DNA of 23,759 nucleotides from Gemmatimonadota bacterium (GCA_016649455.1 JAENXO010000004.1:1-23759), one strand, 5' to 3'; counted from the first letter of the stretch, positions 7,148 to 16,254 are shown. A program made the numbers and translations. The notes: generated by a model not told the origin, from the letters alone.

Positions 7148-7288
7148 ATGTACGCCTCGGTCGACACGGCGCTCTACTTCGTCGGCACCCTCGTTATCGC
7201 GGTCGCGTTCGTCGCGATCGTGGTCCTGTTCGCCGACTGCGCCTGGTGCGCGTGGCGGGATCGGTGGCACGCGAAACACCACCACTGA
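7148..7288 (+). CDS. 46-aa single-helix membrane peptide with CxxC and His-rich tail
   Basis: The peptide starts MYASVDTALYFVGT and runs through one long hydrophobic helix (about residues 8-28). It ends with ADCAWCAW, a basic stretch and HAKHHH. A GGAGGTGA Shine-Dalgarno at 7135-7142 favours the second of two tandem ATGs (7145 and 7148), five bases away. CxxC plus clustered histidines suggests metal binding at one membrane face; this is inference from composition. Family unknown. The gene is followed by a strong hairpin at 7303-7322 and converges with the FAD oxidase gene. Confidence 0.65.
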   Translation: MYASVDTALYFVGTLVIAVAFVAIVVLFADCAWCAWRDRWHAKHHH

Positions 7289-7302
7289 TCCACCGGGTCC
7301 TG

Positions 7303-7322
7303 CGTCCGGCTATGGCCGGACG
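7303..7322. terminator. Bidirectional terminator hairpin between convergent genes
   Basis: CGTCCGGC (7303-7310) and its exact complement GCCGGACG (7315-7322) form an 8-bp stem with loop TATG. The stem begins 14 bp after the plus-strand stop at 7288, and its loop contains the minus-strand TAG of the FAD oxidase gene. A modest TTCAGATT follows on the plus side. Confidence 0.6.
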
Positions 7323-8731
7323 TTCAGATTGGTCCGGAACGCGTTGTCCGGGTCGTACTTCGCCTTGATCTCCTGGAGTCGGGGGTAGCTGGATCCGTAC
7401 GCCGCCTGAACACGAGCGGCATCCGCGGCTTCGCTGACGAAGTTCATGTACACGCCGCCGGTGGAATACGGCGCCGTCGCGTCGAAGAATGCGCGCGCCC
7501 AGTCGATGCACAGCCGGTCCTCGGACGCATCTTCCCACCGCGTGTGGACGTTCAGCACGAACGCCGCGTCCCGGTGCGGATATGCCGTCGACTCGACCGG
7601 AAGCCGGGCGGCGGCACCTCCGACCTGGGCGATGAAGATCTCCGTCTGCGGGGACGGAAGCGTTTCCACCGCCGATAGAACTTCCCCGATCACGCCGTCT
7701 TCGAGCGATGCGAAATTGTGCGACTTCCAGTAGTTGCGAGCGCCCGGCGTTAACAGCGGATCGAACGCCTGCTGGAATCCGGCGAACGGGATCACGCCGA
7801 CATGCTCTCCGTGCGGGCTGCCATACGAGCGCAGCGGAGCGAGAAGTTGCTCGCCTACCGCAGGGTCGCCGGCATACACGAACGCGAATACGACGACCTT
7901 CGTTCCGTGCACTTCCTCCGGAAGGAACGGGAGCGGCGGTGCATCCCTCAGGACCATCCACAGCGTCAACTCATCGGGGCAACTGCTCGTGAACTCCCGG
8001 TAGTAGCGCATCAGGTCCGGTGCATCGGAGAACGGGTGGACGACGAGACCGCACAAGAGTTCCGGTCCCGCCTCGTACAGCCCGAACGTGAAGGACGTGA
8101 CGACGCCGAAATTGCCGCCGCCGCCCCGCAGTCCCCAGAACAGGTCCTCGTTCTCGGTCTCGCTGGCCGTGACCATGTCGCCGCCCGCGGTGACGACATC
8201 CGCCGAGAGCAGGCTGTCGATCGTCAGGCCGTGTTTCCGGCTGAGCCAGCCGAATCCACCGCCGAGAGTGAGTCCGGCGATCCCGGTCGTGGAGTTGATG
8301 CCGACCGGCAGAGCCAGCCCGTGTTCGGCTGTCGCCGCATCCACGTCGCCCAGAGTGGCACCCGGCTGGATGATGGCCGTCGCTGACACCGGGTCGACTT
8401 CCACCTCTCGCATCTGCGACAGATCGATCGTCAATCCACCCTCGACCAGGGCGCTGCCGGCGATGTTATGACCGGCGCCCCGGATCGAGAACAGCAGGTC
8501 GTTCGCCGCGGCGAACCGGACGCAGCGCTGCACGTCGGCCGCGGTGGTGCAACGCGCGATCAGGGCCGGGCGCGTCTCGATCATCGCATTCCACACCGCC
8601 CTCACTTCCTCGTAGTTCGCGGATGACCGGCTCACCAGCGATCCGCCGAGTCCCGCGGCGAGCTCTTGAAGCGTGTCTCCGCTGAGCTCGATGGAACCAC
8701 CGTCCCTCGTCAGGATGCTAACGCTGTCCAT
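7310..8731 (-). CDS. FAD-binding oxidoreductase of the berberine-bridge-enzyme type
   Basis: The 473-aa product has an FAD-binding PCMH domain (about 50-230) and a C-terminal BBE domain (about 425-470, ending in KYDPDNAFRTNLNVRP). FAD motifs include RGAGHNIAG at 84-92, with H88 in the position of the covalent 8-alpha-histidyl link, and GLTLGGGFGWLSRKHGLT at 153-170. The site that holds the second (6-S-cysteinyl) link in BBE proper is N146 here, in GINSTTG, so flavin attachment is probably through His only. The family oxidises alcohols, sugars or alkaloids with O2; the substrate is not predictable. No signal peptide is seen. The start at 8731 is preferred over the ATG at 8743 because GAGGAG lies four bases upstream of it. 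It is divergent from the DUF255 gene. Confidence 0.9.
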   Translation of the reverse strand: MDSVSILTRDGGSIELSGDTLQELAAGLGGSLVSRSSANYEEVRAVWNAMIETRPALIARCTTAADVQRCVRFAAANDLLFSIRGAGHNIAGSALVEGGLTIDLSQMREVEVDPVSATAIIQPGATLGDVDAATAEHGLALPVGINSTTGIAGLTLGGGFGWLSRKHGLTIDSLLSADVVTAGGDMVTASETENEDLFWGLRGGGGNFGVVTSFTFGLYEAGPELLCGLVVHPFSDAPDLMRYYREFTSSCPDELTLWMVLRDAPPLPFLPEEVHGTKVVVFAFVYAGDPAVGEQLLAPLRSYGSPHGEHVGVIPFAGFQQAFDPLLTPGARNYWKSHNFASLEDGVIGEVLSAVETLPSPQTEIFIAQVGGAAARLPVESTAYPHRDAAFVLNVHTRWEDASEDRLCIDWARAFFDATAPYSTGGVYMNFVSEAADAARVQAAYGSSYPRLQEIKAKYDPDNAFRTNLNVRP

Positions 8732-8973
8732 GGGTCTCCTCATCGTTTTCGGCCTTGGAATGCCAGTTCCGGCTGCAGCTTCGGGGACTGCTCCCCGTCA
8801 GCTCTGGCTGATCGTATCAGACCACCGTACACAAACAGGCGCGAAAACCAAACCCCGGCTGTGACCGGGCGGTCCGGGGGAGCGTGATCCCGAGTCCGGC
8901 GTTTGCATCGACGGGGGTGTCGTCCATCTTGTCTCCCTCGTCCTCGTATCAGCCTGAAATCGGGAGCCCAGCC

Positions 8974-11073
8974 GTGCCGCCCAACCGCCTGGCGAATGAA
9001 CAGAGCCCGTACCTGCTCCAGCACGCCGACAACCCGGTCGACTGGTATCCGTGGGGGGAAGAAGCGTTCAGCGCAGCCCGGGATCTTGATCGCCCGATCT
9101 TCCTGTCCATCGGTTACGCGACCTGTCACTGGTGCCACGTGATGGAGCATGAGTCGTTCGAGGACGAAGACGTCGCCCGCCTGATGAACGAGTCGTTCGT
9201 GAACGTGAAGGTGGACCGGGAGGAACGGCCCGACATCGACGGTATCTACATGGCCGTCGCACAGATGGCGACCGGACACGGCGGCTGGCCGCTCACTATC
9301 GTCATGACGCCGGACCGGCTGCCGTTTTTCAGCGGTACCTACTTCCCGCGTGAGAGTCGATTCGGCCGGCCGGGAATGCTGGACCTGGTGCCGCGGATCC
9401 GGGAGCTGTGGCAGACCCGGCGGGATGACCTGCTGACCGCGGCCCACGAGACTCGCGACCGGCTCCAGTCGCTGGCTGAGGCAGACCGCAGTGGCCGTGC
9501 GCTCGATGCGGACACTCTGTCCAGGGGCTTCCAGGAATTGGAGCTCGAGTATGACCAGGAGCGCGGCGGCTTCGGTCGGGCACCCAGGTTCCCGACGCCG
9601 CATCGGCTGCTGTTCCTGTTGCGGTTCTGGCGGCGGACCGGTGTGGACCAGGCGCTCGAAATGGTCGTGAAGACGCTCGACGCGCTTCGGGCCGGCGGAA
9701 TCTTCGACCAGGTGGGCTGCGGCTTCCACCGCTACTCGACGGACGACCAGTGGCTCCTGCCACATTTCGAGAAGATGCTCTACGACCAGGCGTTGCTGGT
9801 CATGGCATACGTCGAGGCGTTCCAGGCGACGGGGGACGCAAGTCACGCCCGGGTCGCGAAGCAGGTGCTGGAATACGTGCTGCGTGACATGACCGCGCCG
9901 GACGGCGGGTTCTATTCCGCCGAGGACGCGGACAGCGAAGGCGAAGAAGGAAAGTTCTACCTGTGGACGGACGAGGAGCTTCGCCAGGTGCTCGGGGAGT
10001 CGGACGCCGACTTCGCGGCGCTCGTGTTGGAGATCCGCCCCGGCGGGAACTTCGTGGACGAAGCAACGGGGGAGCGGTCGGGCACCAGCATTCCGCATCT
10101 CGCGGAACCGCTAGAGGCACGCGCGGCCGAGCTCGGGCTGGAGCTGTCGGAGCTCGAACATCGTCTCGATTCAGTGCGGGAGCGCCTGCTCGAGCATCGA
10201 AGTCGGCGGATTCGTCCGCTGCTGGACGACAAGATCCTCGCTGACTGGAACGGGCTGATGATCGCCGCGCTCGCGAAAGCCGGTGGAGCGCTGGACGCGC
10301 CCGAATACGTCGAATCAGCCACCCGCGCAGCGGCGTTTCTGTGGACTACGATGCAGACCGACGGACGACTGCTGCACCGCTACCGGGATGGTGACGCGGA
10401 CATCGAAGCCAACCTCGACGACTACGCATTCGTCGCGTGGGCGGAGATCGAGCTGCACCAGGTGACGCAGGATCCGGAGCACCTGCGCCGCGCGATCGTG
10501 CTGACCGACTCCATGCTCGAGCGGTTTCACGACGACGCCTCGGGGGGCCTGTTCTTCAGCCCGGCCGGCAGACCGGACCTCATTGTGCGGCAGCGGGAGG
10601 TATACGACGGCGCCGTACCGTCCGGGAATTCCGTCGCCCTGTCGAATCTGCTGCGACTCGCGCGGCTGACCGCCGAAGCGAAATACGAACGCGCCGCCGG
10701 CGAAGTTTCGCGGGCGTTTTCCCGCACGGTCGGCAGCCACCCGTCGGCGTTCAGCATGTTCCTGTGTGGCCTGGAGCTGGTGGTGGACGGCGGGCAGGAG
10801 CTGGTGATCGCGGGCGACCCGGAATCGGATGCCGTGACGGAAATGCTCGACGTCGCGGGCCGAGGTTACGAGCCGCACCTGGTGACGATTCTGCGACCGG
10901 CCGGGGAGGACGCCCGCGGCGTCACAGAGATCGCGCCTTTCCTGGTCGAGTTCAGAGGTGAGCCGGGGGCCGAAGCGACTGCCTACCTGTGCCGCGGGCT
11001 GATGTGCGAGCGGCCCGTGACGTCCGTCGCCGAACTGAAATCGTTGCTCGAACAGGTCCGGCGGGACGGGTGA
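8974..11073 (+). CDS. DUF255/YyaL-type protein: thioredoxin-like domain plus (alpha/alpha)6 domain
   Basis: This 699-aa cytosolic protein is homologous to bacterial YyaL and human SPATA20. The N-terminal thioredoxin-like domain opens with the diagnostic NRLANEQSPYLLQHADNPVD and carries ATCHWCHVMEHESF with C51 and C54. The remainder (about residue 180 onward) is the glycosidase-like alpha/alpha barrel, with FDQVGCGFHRYSTDDQWL, PHFEKMLYDQALL and LDDKILADWNGLMI. The molecular function of the family is unknown. I prefer the GTG at 8974, seven bases after GGGAG, because family members start at this point; an upstream ATG at 8884 would add 30 low-complexity residues. Length fits the family (about 650-750 aa). 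Confidence 0.93.
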   Translation: MPPNRLANEQSPYLLQHADNPVDWYPWGEEAFSAARDLDRPIFLSIGYATCHWCHVMEHESFEDEDVARLMNESFVNVKVDREERPDIDGIYMAVAQMATGHGGWPLTIVMTPDRLPFFSGTYFPRESRFGRPGMLDLVPRIRELWQTRRDDLLTAAHETRDRLQSLAEADRSGRALDADTLSRGFQELELEYDQERGGFGRAPRFPTPHRLLFLLRFWRRTGVDQALEMVVKTLDALRAGGIFDQVGCGFHRYSTDDQWLLPHFEKMLYDQALLVMAYVEAFQATGDASHARVAKQVLEYVLRDMTAPDGGFYSAEDADSEGEEGKFYLWTDEELRQVLGESDADFAALVLEIRPGGNFVDEATGERSGTSIPHLAEPLEARAAELGLELSELEHRLDSVRERLLEHRSRRIRPLLDDKILADWNGLMIAALAKAGGALDAPEYVESATRAAAFLWTTMQTDGRLLHRYRDGDADIEANLDDYAFVAWAEIELHQVTQDPEHLRRAIVLTDSMLERFHDDASGGLFFSPAGRPDLIVRQREVYDGAVPSGNSVALSNLLRLARLTAEAKYERAAGEVSRAFSRTVGSHPSAFSMFLCGLELVVDGGQELVIAGDPESDAVTEMLDVAGRGYEPHLVTILRPAGEDARGVTEIAPFLVEFRGEPGAEATAYLCRGLMCERPVTSVAELKSLLEQVRRDG

Positions 11074-11076
11074 CGC

Positions 11077-11355
11077 TCAGGTGTCCGTTTCTGATCGGCC
11101 GTGGCGAACTATCCAGAGCAGATCGTCCACCCACAGGCCACCGAACAGCCAGCCCAGCGCGCAGCCCAGCAGCCAGCCGCCACGCGTCGACCAGCCGGTG
11201 AACACGATGATCGAGAACGCCACGGCCGCGATCGCCAGGGCATATGCGCCGGCCATCACTGCACGCCAGTGGACGCTGAGCTCCAGCGCCTTGAGCCCGA
11301 GCGTCAGCAGCAGCGCAACGACGAATCCGATCAGACTCCACAGGATGAACTCCAA
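11077..11355 (-). CDS. Small three-helix membrane protein, TTG start
   Basis: The 92-aa product begins at a TTG six bases after GGAG and reads MEFILWSLIGFVVALLLTLG. It has three hydrophobic segments (about 3-24, 31-54 and 61-83) and a hydrophilic end (RHGRSETDT). The reading frame stays open much further upstream but there it is antisense to the DUF4153 gene and has no membrane character, so the short version is preferred. Its stop lies three bases from the convergent DUF255 stop, and it is divergent from the DUF4153-mla operon, with about 117 bp between starts. Family and function are not recognised. Confidence 0.7.
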   Translation of the reverse strand: MEFILWSLIGFVVALLLTLGLKALELSVHWRAVMAGAYALAIAAVAFSIIVFTGWSTRGGWLLGCALGWLFGGLWVDDLLWIVRHGRSETDT

Positions 11356-11472
11356 ATCGGTCTCCGGTTCCCGGGGATGTTCGCGTCCGGCCTCCCGCGG
11401 TCGATTCCGTGCCCGGGTGCGCCTGGAATCACCTCCGCTTGGAAGTATGGGCCAACAGGGGCTGTGTTCGCT

Positions 11473-13353
11473 ATGTTTCGGCCCATGAAGCTCGCATCGG
11501 TACAGCGGCTGGCGGAACAGGCCCTCGCGGTCGCGCGGCGGTTCCCCCTCGTACTGGCGTGCGGCGTGATCTCGGCCGTGGCCGGTGCGCTGATGATCGA
11601 TTCCGGCGCCTCCGAACAGATGTACGTCCGTGCGCTGTATGCGAGCTCGCTCGGACTTCCGCTGTTTGCGGGGCTGCAGTACCTGGCGGAGCGGCATGGC
11701 TGGAAAGGCGTCGGGAAGCTGGTCGCGATGCTCGCCGGGCTGGCCCTGCTGATCTTGGTGTATCTGCTCCGGCCGGGCTGGTCGGACGATGTGGCTCTCA
11801 GCCGCTACCTGCAGCTGTCGCTGGGTTTCCACCTGTTTGTCGCCGTCGGTCCGTACCTCGGAGTCGATGAGAAGAACGGGTTCTGGCAGTACAACATGAG
11901 CCTGTTCCTGCGCTTCCTGATCGCAGGCGTGTTCGCCGCCGTGTTGTACTTCGGCCTGTCGATCGCATTGCTGGCAGTCGAGAACCTGTTCGGGTTCGAC
12001 GTGCCCGGGAAGACATACGGACGTCTTTGGTTCACGCTGGCGTTGGTGTTCCATCCATGGTTCTTCCTCGGCGGGGTCCCGGACGATCTTCCGGCCCTCG
12101 ACGGCCGAACCGCCTACCCGAATGGGCTCAAGGTCTTCGCCCAGTACATTCTCGCGCCGATCGTCGCCCTTTATCTCGGCATCCTGACCCTGTACCTCGG
12201 GAAGATTCTGGTGACCCAGGTCTGGCCGAGCGGCTGGATCGGCTGGCTCGTGTCGTGCGTGGCTGCGGCGGGAATTCTGTCGCTGCTGCTCCTGTACCCG
12301 ATCGAGGAGCAAGAGGAAAACCGCTGGGTTCAGACCTACGCGCGCTGGTTCTACATCGTGCTGATCCCCTCGATCGTCATGCTGCTGCTGGCGATCTGGA
12401 AACGGATCGACCAGTACGGCGTGACCGAGCGACGCTATTTTCTGGTCGGCCTGTCTCTATGGCTCGCGGGAATCGCCGTGTTCTTCATCGTTCGGCGGCG
12501 AGGCACGATCAAGGTAATTCCTGCCAGTCTCGCCGTGGTCGCGTTCCTCACGCTCGCGGGACCGTGGGGGGCGTACGCGGTATCCGAGCGCAGCCAGGTC
12601 GGGCGGCTCGAGGAGATCCTGACGCGCAACGACATGCTGGCGGACGACCGGATCCAGGTTGCGACCGAGGATGTCTCATTCGCGGACCGACGCGAGATCA
12701 GCGCGGTGATCCGCTATCTCGCGGAGACACACGGAGTGGCGGCGATCGAGCCCTGGTTCGAGGGCGGCCTGGCGAGCGTTGATTCTGTTTCCGCCGATCC
12801 CGGACCCTCGTCGCGCGCCGACTCCGACGTCCGCAACAGGGCGATTGTCTCTGCCATGGGGATCGAATACGTGGATCAGTGGGCCGGGGTCACGGACTCG
12901 CGGTTCTATTTCACGGCGAGTTCCGGGGAATCGCCGCTGCACATCGCCGGGCACGACTTCGTGCTGCGGGATCGGGGCGCCGACTCGGACACGATCCTCG
13001 TGGACGGTCGTACGCTCCAACTCGAATGGGACGAGGAGACGTCCAGGCTCGAGCTGTCCGACGAGTCGGGTGTGGTCGGATCGGTGTCGGTCCTCGAGGC
13101 CGTCGAAGCGGCGATGGCCTTCCGGGCCGACAGTTCGGGCACCGGGTCCATTCCGGCCCGTGTCCTGAAGTCGGAGTCCCGGAGTGCCAGGGCCCTGTTG
13201 ACCATGTACCTGAATTCGATCGGCGGCACGCGAACGAATGAAGCGGCCGAAGGATCAGATCCCGTCGACTCGATTGATATTGACTCGTTCTCTGCCGACA
13301 TATTCTTCACGCTGTTTCCGACCGCCGCCGACGATGCCGACGTGATCGAATGA
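11473..13353 (+). CDS. DUF4153 domain membrane protein
   Basis: The 626-aa product has about eleven transmembrane helices in residues 25-375 and a soluble C-terminal region of roughly 250 residues. The pattern of helices, the RLEEIL/ADDRI junction, the I-x-A-V-I-R-Y-L-A-E segment and the later IAGHDFVL match DUF4153, a membrane family of unknown function. The start is uncertain: ATGs at 11473 and 11485 are both in frame and neither has an ideal Shine-Dalgarno (AGGGG lies 12 bases before the first). The gene leads the plus-strand operon; its TGA overlaps the mlaE ATG (ATGA, 13350-13353). The fixed coupling suggests a link with envelope lipid transport, though this protein is not a known Mla component. 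Confidence 0.87.
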   Translation: MFRPMKLASVQRLAEQALAVARRFPLVLACGVISAVAGALMIDSGASEQMYVRALYASSLGLPLFAGLQYLAERHGWKGVGKLVAMLAGLALLILVYLLRPGWSDDVALSRYLQLSLGFHLFVAVGPYLGVDEKNGFWQYNMSLFLRFLIAGVFAAVLYFGLSIALLAVENLFGFDVPGKTYGRLWFTLALVFHPWFFLGGVPDDLPALDGRTAYPNGLKVFAQYILAPIVALYLGILTLYLGKILVTQVWPSGWIGWLVSCVAAAGILSLLLLYPIEEQEENRWVQTYARWFYIVLIPSIVMLLLAIWKRIDQYGVTERRYFLVGLSLWLAGIAVFFIVRRRGTIKVIPASLAVVAFLTLAGPWGAYAVSERSQVGRLEEILTRNDMLADDRIQVATEDVSFADRREISAVIRYLAETHGVAAIEPWFEGGLASVDSVSADPGPSSRADSDVRNRAIVSAMGIEYVDQWAGVTDSRFYFTASSGESPLHIAGHDFVLRDRGADSDTILVDGRTLQLEWDEETSRLELSDESGVVGSVSVLEAVEAAMAFRADSSGTGSIPARVLKSESRSARALLTMYLNSIGGTRTNEAAEGSDPVDSIDIDSFSADIFFTLFPTAADDADVIE

Positions 13354-14477
13354 CCGGACCGAAGCTGGAGGTCGTCCGGGACTCGTCCGGAATCGTGCTG
13401 CGCCCGGGAGGACCCTGGAACATCGAGGTCGAGACTCCGGCCGGTAGCGAGGCCACTGCGGCGATCGAATCGCTCGGCCAGGGAGATACGCTCAGCTACG
13501 AGACGTCGGACCTGGGTGCGTGGGATTCCGGATTGCTCGCCTTGCTGCTGCGGCTCGAACAGGTCGCGACCGCCCGGGGCGTGAATATCGATCGATCCGG
13601 GCTCCCGGACGGCGCTCGTCGGCTGCTCGCCCTGGCGGAGTCGTCGCCGGCCCGAGAGGACGCCAGGCGTGACACCGGGCAGGCGCCCTGGCTGGACCGG
13701 GTGGGGACATCGACGATCGCAGTGGCCGAATATGCTGAGGGGTCGGTCGAGTTCCTGGGGGAATCGACCCAGGCGGTCAGCCGGTTCTTCACCGGGCGAG
13801 GCCGATACCGCAAGCGCGACCTGTGGCTCCTGGTTCAGCAGGCCGGGGCCGGGGCGCTGCCGATCGTGTCGCTCGTCTCGTTCCTGCTCGGTGCGATCCT
13901 CGCTTTCGTCGGGGCAGTGCAGCTCGAGCAGTTTGGCGCAACGATCTATGTCGCGAACCTCGTGGGCGTGGCCATGGCTCGCGACATGGGCGCCCTGATG
14001 ACCGGCATCGTGATGGCCGGGCGGAGCGGAGCGGCGTATGCCGCCCAGCTGGGCAGCATGAAGGTGAACCAGGAAACGGATGCGCTGGTGACGCTCGGAA
14101 TTTCGCCCGTCGAATTCCTGGTCGTGCCTCGCGTGATCGCGCTGTCGTCGATGATGCCCCTCCTGACGCTCTATTCGGTCCTGATGGGGATCGCCGGTGG
14201 TGCGCTCGTCGCGACCATGATGCTCGACCTGTCGCTGACCACCTATGTGAATCAGACGATCGACGCGCTGACCGTGGGTGGCCTCGTCGGAGGCATGTTC
14301 AAGGGGTTCGTGTACGGCCTCCTGGTTGCCCTGGCGGGGTGTCGGCAGGGTATGCGCTGCGGCGGGAGCGCTTCCGCGGTCGGCGACGCGGCGACCGCAG
14401 CCGTGGTGTCGTCCATCGTGGCGATCATCAGTGCCGCGGGCATATTCGCCTGGGTGTTCTACGTGTTGGGTATCTGA
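13350..14477 (+). CDS. mlaE: MlaE-family lipid ABC transporter permease with N-terminal STAS-like domain
   Basis: The 375-aa protein is longer than classical MlaE (about 260 aa) because of an N-terminal soluble region. Residues 1-105 look like a STAS/MlaB-like fold (WDSGLLALLLRLEQVATARG, typical of the STAS helix). The permease proper runs from about 155 to the end with five or six hydrophobic segments. The MlaE hallmark is clear around 228-262: AGRSGAAYAAQLGSMKVNQE, then TDALVTLGISPVEFLVVPR. The complex moves phospholipids between inner and outer membranes. The fusion may explain why no separate MlaB gene is seen here. The gene overlaps DUF4153 by four bases and is three bases from the ATPase gene. 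Confidence 0.94.
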   Translation: MTGPKLEVVRDSSGIVLRPGGPWNIEVETPAGSEATAAIESLGQGDTLSYETSDLGAWDSGLLALLLRLEQVATARGVNIDRSGLPDGARRLLALAESSPAREDARRDTGQAPWLDRVGTSTIAVAEYAEGSVEFLGESTQAVSRFFTGRGRYRKRDLWLLVQQAGAGALPIVSLVSFLLGAILAFVGAVQLEQFGATIYVANLVGVAMARDMGALMTGIVMAGRSGAAYAAQLGSMKVNQETDALVTLGISPVEFLVVPRVIALSSMMPLLTLYSVLMGIAGGALVATMMLDLSLTTYVNQTIDALTVGGLVGGMFKGFVYGLLVALAGCRQGMRCGGSASAVGDAATAAVVSSIVAIISAAGIFAWVFYVLGI

Positions 14478-14480
14478 TCG

Positions 14481-15296
14481 ATGGAACGCACGATCGCAGC
14501 TTCCGACGGCTGCTGGCCGGCCGGTACCGGTACGGATGCACCTCCGCACATCGAGGTCCGCGACCTGACGATGGCGTTTGGCGACTTCGTCCTGCAGCGG
14601 GATCTCGATTTCGTGATTCCGCGCGGCTCGATCTTCGTCATCATGGGGGGCAGCGGGTGCGGCAAGAGCACGCTGCTGCGCCACATCCTCGGCCTGCTGA
14701 CTGCGGCGAAGGGCAACATCCTGCTCGACGGGGAAGACCTCACGACTATCGACCCGGCACGACGACAGACCCTGATGCGGCGATTCGGGGTGCTGTACCA
14801 GAGCGGGGCGCTGTGGAGCTCGATGACCCTGGCGGAAAATGTGTCTTTGCCCCTGGAAGAGTACACGGACCTCGGCGCGAAGGAAATCCGTGAAATCGCG
14901 GCGCTCAAGCTGGCGATGGTGGGCCTGCGCGGCTTCGAAGACTACTATCCGTCCGAAGTGAGCGGAGGCATGCAGAAGCGAGCCGGCCTCGCGCGAGCGA
15001 TCGCGCTCGACCCCGAGATCCTGTGCATCGACGAGCCTTCGGCCGGTCTCGATCCGATCAGCTCGAAGCGACTCGATGAGTTGATCCTGGAGCTGCGCGA
15101 GAGCCTCGATACGACCGTGGTCATGGTCACCCACGAATTGCCGAGCATCTATTCGATCGGAACGGACAGCATCTTTCTCGATGCGGAGACGCGAACGATG
15201 ATTGCAAGCGGGCCGCCAACCTGGCTGCGTGACAACTGTGACAACCCGACCGTGCGCCAGTTCATGACGCGGGGGGAGGATCCCGATGGCAGCTAA
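14481..15296 (+). CDS. mlaF: MlaF-type ABC transporter ATPase
   Basis: The 271-aa ATPase energises the lipid transporter from the cytosolic side. All nucleotide-binding motifs are present: Walker A GGSGCGKST at 56-64, Q-loop Gln at 107, signature VSGGMQKRAGLARA from 160, Walker B LCIDEPSAGLD at 181-191, and the switch histidine H218 in VTHEL. The start at 14481 lies three bases after the mlaE stop. The last bases overlap the start of the MCE gene. An N-terminal extension of about 20 residues before IEVRDLTMAF is a little longer than usual. Confidence 0.95.
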   Translation: MERTIAASDGCWPAGTGTDAPPHIEVRDLTMAFGDFVLQRDLDFVIPRGSIFVIMGGSGCGKSTLLRHILGLLTAAKGNILLDGEDLTTIDPARRQTLMRRFGVLYQSGALWSSMTLAENVSLPLEEYTDLGAKEIREIAALKLAMVGLRGFEDYYPSEVSGGMQKRAGLARAIALDPEILCIDEPSAGLDPISSKRLDELILELRESLDTTVVMVTHELPSIYSIGTDSIFLDAETRTMIASGPPTWLRDNCDNPTVRQFMTRGEDPDGS

Positions 15297-16254
15297 GGCC
15301 AGCGCGCGGGCGATCGGCATCTTCGTCATCGGGGCGATCCTGCTGATGCTGGCGGCGATCGGATTCCTCGGTTCCGGAAACCTGTTCCGCACGACATTCA
15401 ACTTCGTGTCGTACTTCGGCGGTTCGGTGTCCGGGCTCGACCCGGGCGCGGGGGTGAAGCTGCGCGGGGTGAGAATCGGGCAGGTGACCGAGGTTCGGCT
15501 AGCGATTCCCGGCGAAGCCCGTGTCCTCGACGATTTCATGATTCCCGTTCTGTGGGAGATCGACAAGGACCTGTTGGTCAAGCACGGCACCGCAGGAGAG
15601 ATCACGGCCGCCACGCTGGACACGCTCATCAGTCTGGGACTGCGGGCAACGCTTCAGCAGGAGAGCTTCGTCACCGGGAAGAAGTACATCGGCCTCGATT
15701 TGATGCCTGATTCGGAGCTCAAGCTGCAGGGAATCGTATTCGAGGACTACACGGAGATTCCCACGGCGACTACCGGGCTGGACCTGGACGCGATCCAGGC
15801 GTCGTTCAACCAGCTCCTGGCGAAGCTGACCGCGGTCGATGCGGACACGATCATCGCGTCCGTCACGCATGCGATCACCACCCTGAACGAACTGGTGAGC
15901 AATCCAGGGTTCGCCGAAGCCGCCGAGCAGCTACCGGCAACCTTGCGGACCGCCCAGCAGTCGATCGAGTCGATGGGTAATCTGTTCGCCAATGCAGACT
16001 CGAGCGTCGCTCCTCTGCGACTCCAGCTGCTGGAATCGGCCGAGCGGGCTGACTCGGCGATGCTGGCCCTGCAGATGACGCTGGAGGGGACCCGATCGCT
16101 CCTGGCGGCAGAAGGCGTCACGTCTACCCGCCTGAACGAAGCGCTGTACGAGATCAGTGCAACCATGCGGGCGTTCCGGTCACTCGCCGAGACACTGGAT
16201 CGCAATCCGGGCGCCCTGGTACGGGGCAAGGACTACGAGGAGGAAAACCGATGA
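15286..16254 (+). CDS. mlaD: MCE/MlaD-family lipid-binding protein
   Basis: The 322-aa protein has one N-terminal transmembrane helix (about 9-31) and a single MCE domain (about 36-118) with SGLDPGAGVKLRGVRIGQVT, the most conserved stretch of the family. The rest is mostly helical and may form a coiled periplasmic extension (about 160-310), longer than E. coli MlaD (183 aa). MCE proteins form hexameric rings that carry phospholipid across the periplasm. The ATG follows GGAGG with six bases between and overlaps mlaF by 11 bases. The long helical tail makes it closer to PqiB/YebT-like or Mce-type tunnels than to minimal MlaD. Confidence 0.93.
   Translation: MAAKASARAIGIFVIGAILLMLAAIGFLGSGNLFRTTFNFVSYFGGSVSGLDPGAGVKLRGVRIGQVTEVRLAIPGEARVLDDFMIPVLWEIDKDLLVKHGTAGEITAATLDTLISLGLRATLQQESFVTGKKYIGLDLMPDSELKLQGIVFEDYTEIPTATTGLDLDAIQASFNQLLAKLTAVDADTIIASVTHAITTLNELVSNPGFAEAAEQLPATLRTAQQSIESMGNLFANADSSVAPLRLQLLESAERADSAMLALQMTLEGTRSLLAAEGVTSTRLNEALYEISATMRAFRSLAETLDRNPGALVRGKDYEEENR

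Noticed and set aside
8808..8820. Short palindrome CTGAT-CGT-ATCAG between the divergent FAD oxidase and DUF255 genes
   Set aside because: The arms are only 5 bp; this is expected by chance in a window of this size, although the position between divergent genes keeps it possible.
8740..10098. Minus-strand frame opposite the DUF255 gene
   Set aside because: It is a shadow of the DUF255 gene, with Arg- and His-rich unstructured composition.
12906..15629. Very long minus-strand open frame opposite the mla genes
   Set aside because: It is antisense to the DUF4153, MlaE, MlaF and MCE genes, all with clear family motifs. Its composition is rich in Arg, His, Gln and Ser, typical of a shadow frame in GC-rich DNA.
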